From JASJCP01 sp051155735 (lineage in GTDB: Bacteria; Cyanobacteriota; Cyanobacteriia; Cyanobacteriales; Xenococcaceae), in contig DAXETX010000390.1 in NCBI GenBank assembly GCA_051155735.1, positions 1 to 9,128 on the forward strand: 9,128 bases of DNA. Direction: 5' to 3'. Positions 1-5,985 of the stretch are shown piece by piece. The translations under genes and the position numbers were made by a program. Under the pieces are notes generated by a model. It did not search any database. It was given only the letters and a program-made list of their open reading frames with translations, and was not told the origin of the DNA. Numbering within the stretch: position 1 is the stretch's first letter; each line of letters begins with the position of its first letter.

Positions 1-109
1 AAGTATCACTACCAGTAATAATATTAATCCCTTGATTGCGATCGCCAGTAAGAACATCTTGTTCCCCTTGACCATAAAGAGAATTAACAGAACTCAAATC
101 TACGCCAAT

Positions 110-568
110 GAGAGTATCATTGCCCTCACCTCCCTCAAGCAAATCATTGCCCTTGCCACCGAGTAAAAAATCGTTTTCTCTATTACCAGAAAGACTGTCA
201 TTGCCCTCACCAGCAATAAGAGTATCATTACCATTGCCTCCAAGAACAAAATCACTGCCGTTGCCACTGAGTAAAAAATCGTTTTCTCTATTACCAAAAA
301 GACTGTCACTGCCCTCACCACCAACAATGAGGTCATTATCTTGATTTCCCAAGAGAACATCATTGCCCTGATTGCCAAAGATAGTATCATTGCCTTCACT
401 ACCTAAAACAAAATCAAGGTCTTCCCCAGCGGTAATCAAATCATCGCCCAAACCGCCGAGTATGCTATCGTTACCAATTAAACCCCCAATTGTATCATTC
501 CCCTCTAATCCAGAGATAAAATCATCTACTTCACCACCTGTCAAGAGTTCATCTGCTTCAGTACCCAA
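110..568 (-). repeat. RTX nonapeptide array, 17 consecutive 27-bp units
   Basis: Seventeen back-to-back nine-residue units of the form xGGxGNDxL are read on the minus strand from 568 to 110. Several units are degenerate at the calcium ligands, such as TAGEDLDFV, LGNQDNDLI and FGNRENDFL. The regular spacing without a single frame break argues that this part was under selection until recently. In hemolysin-type proteins, units of this kind stack into a parallel beta-roll with calcium bound in the turns. Confidence 0.9.
161..376 (-). repeat. 108-bp tandem duplication inside the RTX array (two copies)
   Basis: Plus-strand positions 161-268 and 269-376 line up as two copies of a 108-bp block, equal to four nonapeptides. 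The first 52 bases of the copies (161-212 and 269-320) differ at only two positions, and the first 28 are identical. The rest is more diverged. The block encodes the odd FGNRENDFL / SGNRENDFL unit twice, which points to array growth by unequal recombination or slippage in steps of four units. Confidence 0.8.
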
Positions 569-691
569 GAGTAATTCGGGGTCGGAACCAAAGATCACAT
601 AACTTTCTCCTTGAGAATTTTTATTGCCAGCATCAGGTGCACCAATAATCAGATCATCAATACCATCTCCATTGATATCTCCTGCACCACT

Positions 692-853
692 CTACGATAA
701 ATATTTGTACTAACTGGTTATGCAAACCGCTGTATTTAACTTTTTGGCTGACTAGTTTGACTTGGCAAATTGCAGAAATTAACTCAGTGATATTGACAAA
801 ATCCGATCCTGCAATGAGACAATGGGAGGCTACGTTAACTAGTTGCTGTAACC
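692..853. other. Gene-free region between RTX remnant and alaC
   Basis: These 162 bp hold no convincing gene. The FG-GAP homology ends abruptly at the left border. No insertion-sequence ends or target-site duplications are visible, so a simple deletion or rearrangement is the plainest explanation of the missing RTX 5' end. An 8-bp palindrome AACTAGTT lies at 837-844. Start-less open stretches occur on both strands (plus from 676 into alaC, minus 871-657), but neither resembles a known protein or has a good start. Confidence 0.6.
793..823 (+). promoter_or_regulatory. Weak sigma70-like promoter candidate for alaC
   Basis: A perfect -35 hexamer TTGACA sits at 793-798. The best -10 match downstream is GACAAT at 818-823 with a long 19-base spacer, giving a leader of roughly 25 bases before the ATG at 854. 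A GGGAGG at 824-829 is too far from the start (24 bases) to be its ribosome binding site. The hexamer is good, but the pairing is speculative. Confidence 0.25.
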
Positions 854-2038
854 ATGAGTGTAAATTGGATTACCCGCGCCGATCGCTTGAGCGCACTTCC
901 TCCCTATGTTTTTGCTCGTTTAGATGAACTGAAAGCCCGCGCCAGAGAACAAGGACTCGATCTCATCGATTTAGGTATGGGTAATCCTGATGGTGCTGCA
1001 CCCCAACCAATAATTGAGGCTGCAACCGCAGCTTTATCTAATCCGAAAAATCATGGTTATCCTCCTTTTGAAGGTACAGCAAGTTTTCGGACGGCGATTA
1101 CTTCTTGGTACAAGCGTTGCTATGGCGTAGAACTCGATCCTGATAGCGAGGCGTTACCTTTGATTGGTTCTAAAGAGGGTTTAGGACATTTAGCTTTAGC
1201 TTATGTTAACCCTGGAGATATTGTCTTAGTGCCTAGTCCTTCCTATCCTGCCCATTTTCGCGGACCTTTGATTGCAGGAGGCGTAATATACAACATTAAT
1301 TTAACCGCAGCACAAGATTGGCTGATCGATCTAAGCTCTATTCCTGAAGCGGTAGCGCAAAAAGCGAAGATACTCTACTTTAACTATCCTAACAACCCGA
1401 CTACTGCTACTGCTCCGAGAGAGTTCTTTGAAGCAGTGGTAGCTTTTGCCCGTCGCTATGAAATAATTTTAGTTCACGATCTTTGCTATGCGGAACTAGC
1501 TTTTGATGGCTATCAACCCACGAGTTTATTAGAAATACCTGGGGCGAAAGAAATCGGTGTTGAGTTTCACACTCTTTCTAAAACTTACAATATGGCTGGT
1601 TGGCGCGTTGGGTTTGTCGTTGGTAATTCTGATATTATCCAGGGCTTACGCACTCTGAAAACTAATTTGGACTATGGCATTTTTGCAGCAATTCAAAAAG
1701 CAGCAGAAACCGCTTTACAATTGCCAGATAAGTATATCAAAGAAGTACAAGACCGTTACCGAATCCGTCGAGACTTTTTGATCCAAGGTTTAGCAAAATT
1801 AGGTTGGAAAATACCCCCTTCTCAAGCTACGATGTATCTCTGGGTTAAAACCCCTGTCGGTCAAGGTTCGACAGAATTTGCCCTTGATGTGTTACAAAAT
1901 ACAGGAGTCGTAGTTACTCCAGGAAACGCCTTTGGCGAAGCAGGAGAAGGCTATGTCAGGGTCAGTCTGATTGCTGATCGCGATCGCCTTGCTGAAGCCC
2001 TCCGTCGCTTTCAAGAAGCAGGAATTAAATATCAATAA
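854..2038 (+). CDS. alaC: AlaC-type pyridoxal-phosphate aminotransferase
   Basis: Class I/II fold-type I aminotransferase, 394 aa. It resembles E. coli AlaC (glutamate-pyruvate aminotransferase) along its whole length, from PPYVF near residue 16 and IDLGMGNPDG at 38-47 to the end; cyanobacterial versions are often annotated as aspartate or LL-diaminopimelate aminotransferase. Visible active-site residues: PNNPT at 179-183 with N181, HD at 208-209 with D209 for the pyridine nitrogen, Y212, SKTYNMAGWR with Schiff-base lysine K243 and R251, and YVRVSL with substrate-carboxylate R369. It is a soluble cytoplasmic enzyme moving amino groups between glutamate and a 2-oxo acid, most likely pyruvate. 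Start: ATG 854 is the first start after an in-frame TAA at 836; there is no clear Shine-Dalgarno, which is common in cyanobacteria. rbfA follows after 60 bp in the same direction. A HIP1 site lies in its 3' end. The family is certain; the exact substrate is inferred. Confidence 0.93.
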   Translation: MSVNWITRADRLSALPPYVFARLDELKARAREQGLDLIDLGMGNPDGAAPQPIIEAATAALSNPKNHGYPPFEGTASFRTAITSWYKRCYGVELDPDSEALPLIGSKEGLGHLALAYVNPGDIVLVPSPSYPAHFRGPLIAGGVIYNINLTAAQDWLIDLSSIPEAVAQKAKILYFNYPNNPTTATAPREFFEAVVAFARRYEIILVHDLCYAELAFDGYQPTSLLEIPGAKEIGVEFHTLSKTYNMAGWRVGFVVGNSDIIQGLRTLKTNLDYGIFAAIQKAAETALQLPDKYIKEVQDRYRIRRDFLIQGLAKLGWKIPPSQATMYLWVKTPVGQGSTEFALDVLQNTGVVVTPGNAFGEAGEGYVRVSLIADRDRLAEALRRFQEAGIKYQ

Positions 2039-2065
2039 AAGTTTATCTATAGTGCGATATCTAGT

Positions 2066-2091
2066 TACAATTTAGATTGGAAATAGGGAGG
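2066..2091 (+). promoter_or_regulatory. rbfA -10 candidate and strong ribosome binding site
   Basis: A -10-like TACAAT lies at 2066-2071, with only a poor -35 (TTTATC, 2042-2047, 18-base spacer). A strong Shine-Dalgarno GGGAGG at 2086-2091 sits 7 bases before the rbfA ATG at 2099 and fixes that start. rbfA may therefore have its own promoter besides read-through from alaC. The ribosome binding site is clear; the promoter is weak. Confidence 0.4.
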
Positions 2092-2098
2092 AAGGATT

Positions 2099-2506
2099 AT
2101 GGCTAATAGTCGTCGCGTGTCTCGTGTCGCTTCATTAATTAAACGAGAAGTCAGCCAAATGTTACTCAACGGGATTAAAGATGACCGAGTGGGTTCGGGA
2201 ATGGTTAGTATCACTGATGTAGATTTGTCTGGTGATTTACAACACGCCAAAATCTTTGTCAGTATTTATGGTACAGAAGCAGCCAGAGAAGAAACAATGG
2301 CGGGTTTGCACTCTTCTGAAGCTTTTGTTAGAAAAGAATTAGGACATCGGATTCGTCTCAGACGGACTCCTGAAGTGACTTTTATTGAAGATCGTTCTTT
2401 AGAACGAGGCGATAAAATGGTGCATCTATTAAATGAAATTAGTCGCGATAGCACCACGTCTCAGTTGCATCAAGACTACAGTCCAGAAGAAATTGTTGAT
2501 GGTTAG
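2099..2506 (+). CDS. rbfA: 30S ribosome-binding factor A (RbfA)
   Basis: RbfA, 135 aa, the usual length for the family. It is a small KH-like protein that binds the immature 30S subunit near the 5' end of 16S rRNA and helps late maturation, especially in the cold. Seen: the family N-terminus RRVSRVASLIKREVSQML at residues 5-22, then VSITDVDLSGDLQHAKIFVS, in which the conserved V-(T/S)-x-V-x-(V/L)-S-x-D-L-x-x-A-x-V/I-(F/Y) pattern is intact, and the later RLRRTPEVTFIEDRSLERG. The start is set by the Shine-Dalgarno 7 bases upstream. It lies 60 bp behind alaC on the same strand and could share its transcript. Two consecutive TAG codons (2504-2509) end it. The opposing glycosyltransferase gene ends only 7 bp away, leaving no room for a separate terminator. 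Confidence 0.96.
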   Translation: MANSRRVSRVASLIKREVSQMLLNGIKDDRVGSGMVSITDVDLSGDLQHAKIFVSIYGTEAAREETMAGLHSSEAFVRKELGHRIRLRRTPEVTFIEDRSLERGDKMVHLLNEISRDSTTSQLHQDYSPEEIVDG

Positions 2507-2513
2507 TAGTTTT

Positions 2514-4193
2514 TTATAAACAACGATACAACTTGTATTTGTAACCCGTGACTCTTCCTTGATATTGCCGATCTTCGCGACAGCTTTGTATGAGTAATTC
2601 TGGTGCAGAAAAATTGACTAACCACAATTGGAAAGGGCGAGAGAAACTAGAGATCGTTGCTGCTAAAATGCGATCGCTCATTCGTTCATTCTCGCCTACT
2701 TGATGGGCTAGTAAAAATTGTGGTTGAAAAGTTAGTTGATTTTGTTGGCGTAGTTTTTGCATTTGCCAAGCCAAACTGATCATTTCTCCTGTTTGTCCGT
2801 GACTTTTGTGGCGAGTTGCGACTATAACTGGGGTTGATTCAGCATTGTTAATGTTGGCTTCTACTATAATTGGTATTACTAAATCGGGTCGTTCAACTTT
2901 TTGAAAGCCGTAGTTATTAATTACAGTTAAACTGCCTAATAATCCCATAACTAAAGCCAGAATAACCACTGTTTTAGCAGGAAACTTGGTTGTAGTTTTT
3001 TGCCAAAGATCGCCAAAAATAGCCCCAACTAATAAAATCAGCCCTGGAAAATAAATAAACTGAAATCTTGCTGATAAAGTCAAGTCTGCACCAAAGAGAT
3101 AAGCAAGAGCTAAAATTAAGGCGATCGCACTAATGACAAATCGCCAGATAATGGCAAACTGTAAGTTATTAGTATAAGCTTTGAAGCCCTTAAATACTTG
3201 GGGAGTTATCCAGCCTAAAAATAGGACAATTATCACTCCAGAAATAATTGCTACTATTGGGGAAACTCCTTCTACTGGTAGTAAAGTAAACATCGTAACT
3301 ATCCAAAGCCAAAGTCTTACTAATGGCTGATAAAACTCTAGCCAAATGCGATCGTCAAACACCCAGCTAGTAAGTTGATTACCCCGAATGCTACGCCAGG
3401 TAAAAAACCAAACACTACAACCGATAAATGTTCCTAAAATTGCCAGATAAATTCTTTGCCAAGAGCTTTTTAAGATATTACTTTTTTGATTTAAAAAATC
3501 TTCTAGCCAATAACTAAATAAAACGCTAACTTCTGCTACAAGAGTTAAGGCAAAAAAATAGTGGGTTGCAACGCCAAGGCTATTGATAATAATCCAAACA
3601 AAAATTAGAGTAAGCGGGATTTTTTGTTGTTGCTTGAGATGGGTAATAGCCAAATTCAAACATCCTAAAGAAGCAATAATCCACAACAGAGCTAAAGTAT
3701 AATGTCTGGCTTCTTGAGATAGATAAATTTGCCAAGGAGAAACAGCAATTAAAAGAGCAGTAATCTGAGCAGTAATTGCGGAACGAAACAAAAATAAACT
3801 CAAACTAAAAATAGCGGGAATAACTAGAATTCCAAATAAACTACTGAGTAATCTTGCTAACCAAATAGATACTAATTCTTCTTTTATTCCTAATAAATTT
3901 AGCCACCAATGATTTAAAACAAAATATAAAGGCGGATGGGTACTCTCTGTCAGTAAATTATTAACTACATCTTGAACATTATTATCATCTAACTTTAAAG
4001 GAGTTAATAAAGTATCCAAAGAGATGATTTTATCTAAAGGAATAGTCTTAAAACTATTACCCAAACTAAATACTAAAGTTGCCCATTCATCTGACCAAGG
4101 TGGTTTTAAAGCTAAATTACTGATTCGTAAAATTGCTCCAACTACGAGCCAACATAATAGTAGTAATAAATGAAATAGTAAGCTTTTTTTCAT
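2514..4193 (-). CDS. GT-C fold membrane glycosyltransferase (PMT/ArnT-like), second of a tandem pair
   Basis: Polytopic membrane protein, 559 aa, with about 11-12 hydrophobic segments between residues 5 and 425 and a soluble C-terminal domain (about 430-559). Features of the GT39/PMT_2 superfamily: SDEW in the first extracytoplasmic loop with D35-E36, STHPPLYF with H86, SQEARHYTL with E161 and R163, and ATHYF at 209-213. Such enzymes take sugars from polyprenyl-phosphate carriers and glycosylate lipid, polysaccharide or protein outside the cytoplasm; donor and acceptor cannot be told from sequence. The C-terminal domain carries VATRHKSHGQTGEM and ends GYKYKLYRCL. It is a close paralogue of the gene just upstream, so this is a tandem duplication. 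ATG 4193 lies 15 bp after the stop of that gene with GGGG at 4206-4203 as a weak ribosome binding site, so co-transcription is likely. The superfamily is well supported; the biological role is unknown. Confidence 0.85.
   Translation of the reverse strand: MKKSLLFHLLLLLCWLVVGAILRISNLALKPPWSDEWATLVFSLGNSFKTIPLDKIISLDTLLTPLKLDDNNVQDVVNNLLTESTHPPLYFVLNHWWLNLLGIKEELVSIWLARLLSSLFGILVIPAIFSLSLFLFRSAITAQITALLIAVSPWQIYLSQEARHYTLALLWIIASLGCLNLAITHLKQQQKIPLTLIFVWIIINSLGVATHYFFALTLVAEVSVLFSYWLEDFLNQKSNILKSSWQRIYLAILGTFIGCSVWFFTWRSIRGNQLTSWVFDDRIWLEFYQPLVRLWLWIVTMFTLLPVEGVSPIVAIISGVIIVLFLGWITPQVFKGFKAYTNNLQFAIIWRFVISAIALILALAYLFGADLTLSARFQFIYFPGLILLVGAIFGDLWQKTTTKFPAKTVVILALVMGLLGSLTVINNYGFQKVERPDLVIPIIVEANINNAESTPVIVATRHKSHGQTGEMISLAWQMQKLRQQNQLTFQPQFLLAHQVGENERMSDRILAATISSFSRPFQLWLVNFSAPELLIQSCREDRQYQGRVTGYKYKLYRCL
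4033..4070 (-). repeat. 38-bp perfect repeat shared by the glycosyltransferase paralogues (copy in the second gene)
   Basis: Identical over all 38 bases to 5761-5798. It encodes FSLGNSFKTIPL, just after the DEW motif. Codons on both sides differ at synonymous sites between the genes, for example GTA versus GTG and TTA versus CTA immediately before. Confidence 0.9.
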
Positions 4194-4208
4194 TTATTTT
4201 TACCCCGT

Positions 4209-5918
4209 CTAAAGGCAATGATACAATCTATGACGATAGCCAGGTGATCTAAGTTTAAACTGTTCATCAGGAAAACAATTTTTGGCTTCTAAGTTTGTAG
4301 GAGCAGCAAAATTAACTACCCAAAGATCGAGAGGTCGCGGTAATTTATCAAGATTATGATGTAAACTTTGAGTTACTTGATAAACTGTAGCATCTCCTTG
4401 TTTATGGAGTAATAAAAACTGTGGTGAATTGTTTAGTTCGGTAGATTTTTGTTTAACCCATTCCCAAGCAATACCCATCATTTCTCCCGTTTGTTCGTGA
4501 GTTTTATGTACTGTTGCGACTAAGATAGGAACTTCAGGATTAATCTTTTGTGCTGCTTTGATTCCTGAAACCACAAAATTAGGGCGATCGGGTTTTTGAT
4601 AACCATAATTATTAATTACTGTTAGTCCTCCACTCAAGCTTAAAAATAAAATAATTAAACCTAAATTCTTCCCAAAGAATAGTGACTTATTTTTAGCCGA
4701 TCGCTGCCAAAAGTAGCTTAAAACCACAGCGACAAAAATTAGCATAATCGGAAAATAAAAAAACTGAAATCTTGCAGCCAAAGTCAGATCGCGATCGCCT
4801 ATATAAGTAACTCCTAAAACTAAGATCAGAGCGAATAAAATATATTTGGCAATAACTTGTTTAACTAAATTAAATTCAGCAATATTTTGAGTTTGATGCC
4901 AATATTTTCTAACTGCAATCAATAATCCCAGTAAAGTCAAAAAAATAATTACCCCCGATACAATAGTGATTGCGATTGATGTTCCTTCTATCGGTAATAA
5001 CAAAATCATCGTACCAATCCAAGCAATCAAACGCCCCCAAGGTTCAAAAAAATCTTTACCCAAAGGATTACCCTGTCCCGTCCAATCAATTAACTGGTTA
5101 TCGGGAATCTGTAACCAAGTCCAAACCCAAATTAAACAGCCAGCAATTGTTCCTAAAATTGCCCAACCAACTCTTCGCCATTGCGGAGTTAATAAAATCT
5201 GATACCAAGATTTTTCTAGTTTAATTTCGTGCCAATAAAAGTTACCTAAAACTAAAATTTCGGTAATTAAAGTCAGAGCAAAAAAATAGTGAGTTGCTAC
5301 CCCTAGACTATTAACGATAATCCAAATTATCATTAGAGCGATCGCAGGAGTTTGACGCGCTGCTAAACACTTAATTGTCATAACTAAGCAAGCCAAAGAA
5401 GCCATCACCCACAAAATTGCTAGGGTGTAGTGGCGGGTTTCTTGGGCTAAATAAATTCCGTAAGGAGAAACCGCCATCAGTGCTGCTACCATATGCCCTA
5501 CAGTTCGCGAACCTGTAACTAGTTTTCCCAAGCCAAAAATTGCAGGAATGCTTAATACTCCCAACCAAGCACTGAGAGAACGAGCTAACCCTAAAGAGAC
5601 TAATCCTGCTTGTCCCCAAAATTTTAACCAGAAATGAGTCAAAACAAAATAAACTGGAGGGTGGGTACTCTCTCCCATCAAGTAAGTTATTACCGCTTGC
5701 GGTGGCGTACCTCGGTCGAGTTGTAGCGGTTGCAATAGAGTCTCAAGGGAAATAATTGTCTCTAAAGGAATAGTCTTAAAACTATTACCCAAACTAAACA
5801 CTAGAGTAGCCCATTCATCAGCCCAGGGCGGTTTTAACTCCAGATTGGTGAATCGTAAACCAGTACCGATAACAATCCACAATAGCAATAAACCCCAATG
5901 AAAGCGATCATTTTTCAT
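4209..5918 (-). CDS. GT-C fold membrane glycosyltransferase (PMT/ArnT-like), first of a tandem pair
   Basis: Polytopic membrane protein, 569 aa, same architecture as its downstream paralogue. It has an N-terminal membrane segment at 8-24, catalytic-loop ADEW with D34-E35, STHPPVYF with H86, AQETRHYTL with E160 and R162, ATHYF at 208-212, about a dozen hydrophobic segments to residue 435, then a soluble C-terminal domain with VATVHKTHEQTGEM and the ending GYRHRLYHCL. Where the paralogue has SQEAR this one has AQETR, so the family EAR motif is slightly altered. The expected role is transfer of a sugar from a polyprenyl-phosphate donor on the periplasmic face; substrate unknown. The start at 5918 is one of four ATGs spaced 7 bases apart in a heptamer repeat, but only this one opens the long frame. 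It is divergent from plmA across 60 bp and leads the two-gene unit. Confidence 0.85.
   Translation of the reverse strand: MKNDRFHWGLLLLWIVIGTGLRFTNLELKPPWADEWATLVFSLGNSFKTIPLETIISLETLLQPLQLDRGTPPQAVITYLMGESTHPPVYFVLTHFWLKFWGQAGLVSLGLARSLSAWLGVLSIPAIFGLGKLVTGSRTVGHMVAALMAVSPYGIYLAQETRHYTLAILWVMASLACLVMTIKCLAARQTPAIALMIIWIIVNSLGVATHYFFALTLITEILVLGNFYWHEIKLEKSWYQILLTPQWRRVGWAILGTIAGCLIWVWTWLQIPDNQLIDWTGQGNPLGKDFFEPWGRLIAWIGTMILLLPIEGTSIAITIVSGVIIFLTLLGLLIAVRKYWHQTQNIAEFNLVKQVIAKYILFALILVLGVTYIGDRDLTLAARFQFFYFPIMLIFVAVVLSYFWQRSAKNKSLFFGKNLGLIILFLSLSGGLTVINNYGYQKPDRPNFVVSGIKAAQKINPEVPILVATVHKTHEQTGEMMGIAWEWVKQKSTELNNSPQFLLLHKQGDATVYQVTQSLHHNLDKLPRPLDLWVVNFAAPTNLEAKNCFPDEQFKLRSPGYRHRLYHCL
5761..5798 (-). 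repeat. 38-bp perfect repeat shared by the glycosyltransferase paralogues (copy in the first gene)
   Basis: Partner of the copy at 4033-4070, direct orientation, 1728 bp apart. Twelve whole codons carry no synonymous change although the genes are otherwise clearly diverged at DNA level. Confidence 0.9.
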
Positions 5919-5936
5919 TTGCCATTTGTCATTTAT
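5909..5936 (-). repeat. Four-copy ATG-containing heptamer over the glycosyltransferase start
   Basis: On the plus strand four successive 7-base units read CATTTTT, CATTTGC, CATTTGT and CATTTAT. On the minus strand this places ATG at 5932, 5925, 5918 and 5911, in shifting frames. Only 5918 opens the long gene. The ATG at 5932 gives a five-codon peptide whose TGA overlaps the true start; the one at 5925 gives another five-codon peptide ending just inside the gene. Short tandem heptamers of the CATTTGT type are familiar in cyanobacterial intergenic DNA. Confidence 0.8.
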
Positions 5937-5940
5937 GACT

Positions 5941-5947
5941 TATTATC
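5941..5947. promoter_or_regulatory. Shared divergent -10 candidate (plmA / glycosyltransferase pair)
   Basis: The heptamer TATTATC reads as -10 TATTAT for the plus strand (5941-5946) and as GATAAT for the minus strand (5947-5942). A start about 7-10 bases away on each side would give leaders of about 25 and 17 bases. The -35 partners are poor on both sides: TTTGCC at 5918-5923 with 17-base spacing for plus, and nothing good for minus. With only 60 bp between the start codons, any promoters here must overlap. Inferred from motif and geometry only. Confidence 0.3.
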
Positions 5948-5961
5948 TTCTTCATTGGTCA

Positions 5962-5985
5962 ATGAGCGACACTAAACAATGCTGA
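5962..5985 (+). other. Seven-codon upstream reading frame overlapping the plmA start
   Basis: ATG at 5962 reads MSDTKQC and stops at TGA 5983-5985, overlapping the plmA ATG (5979) in another frame. plmA itself has no Shine-Dalgarno. If transcribed, the short frame could affect translation of plmA, but with no visible ribosome binding site it may be chance. Confidence 0.25.

Larger units (their letters stand above)
1..691 (-). pseudogene. 5'-truncated FG-GAP / RTX calcium-binding repeat protein (partial, runs off left edge)
   Basis: Seen: one minus-strand frame is open from 691 to the window edge (230 codons). It begins with an FG-GAP (integrin-type beta-propeller) unit: the calcium loop DINGDGIDD at residues 5-13 with D5, N7, D9, G10 and D13, then LIIGAP and YVIFG at 31-35. 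From residue 42 come 17 consecutive RTX nonapeptides (GGxGxDxUx type, for example LGGNGNDTL), an irregular stretch, and one more degenerate repeat before the edge. Known: such proteins are usually secreted by type I systems and fold on binding extracellular calcium. Odd: an in-frame TAG at 692-694 directly precedes the SGAGD that normally lies inside a propeller repeat, a second in-frame stop follows at 710-712, and no ATG lies upstream in frame. The 5' half therefore appears missing. A GTG at 598-596 behind GGAG could start a short RTX-only product, but a decayed remnant is more likely. The 3' end and any secretion signal are outside the window. Confidence 0.82.

Noticed and set aside
100..399. 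99-aa minus-strand reading frame with ATG, and plus-strand frames at 108-344 and 372-602
   Set aside because: All are shadows of the RTX repeat frame. Their repetitive look comes from the 27-bp periodicity of that array, and the RTX frame is the one matching a known family.
110..568. Regular short repeats as a possible CRISPR array
   Set aside because: The 27-bp period is codon-based, has no spacers, and translates cleanly into RTX nonapeptides.
708..722. NtcA-like box GTA-N8-TTA upstream of alaC
   Set aside because: The right half is TTA rather than TAC and no -10 lies at the correct distance, so the match is not better than chance.
657..871. About 70-codon open stretch on the minus strand across the alaC leader, and an overlapping open plus frame from 676
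   Set aside because: Neither has an ATG with a ribosome binding site near its beginning, both overlap other coding DNA at their ends, and the translation resembles nothing I recognise. A run this long can occur by chance.
4966..5224. Overlapping plus-strand frames of 78 and 84 codons, and an 82-codon minus frame at 5371-5619
   Set aside because: They lie wholly inside the glycosyltransferase gene in other frames and show no family features or ribosome binding sites.
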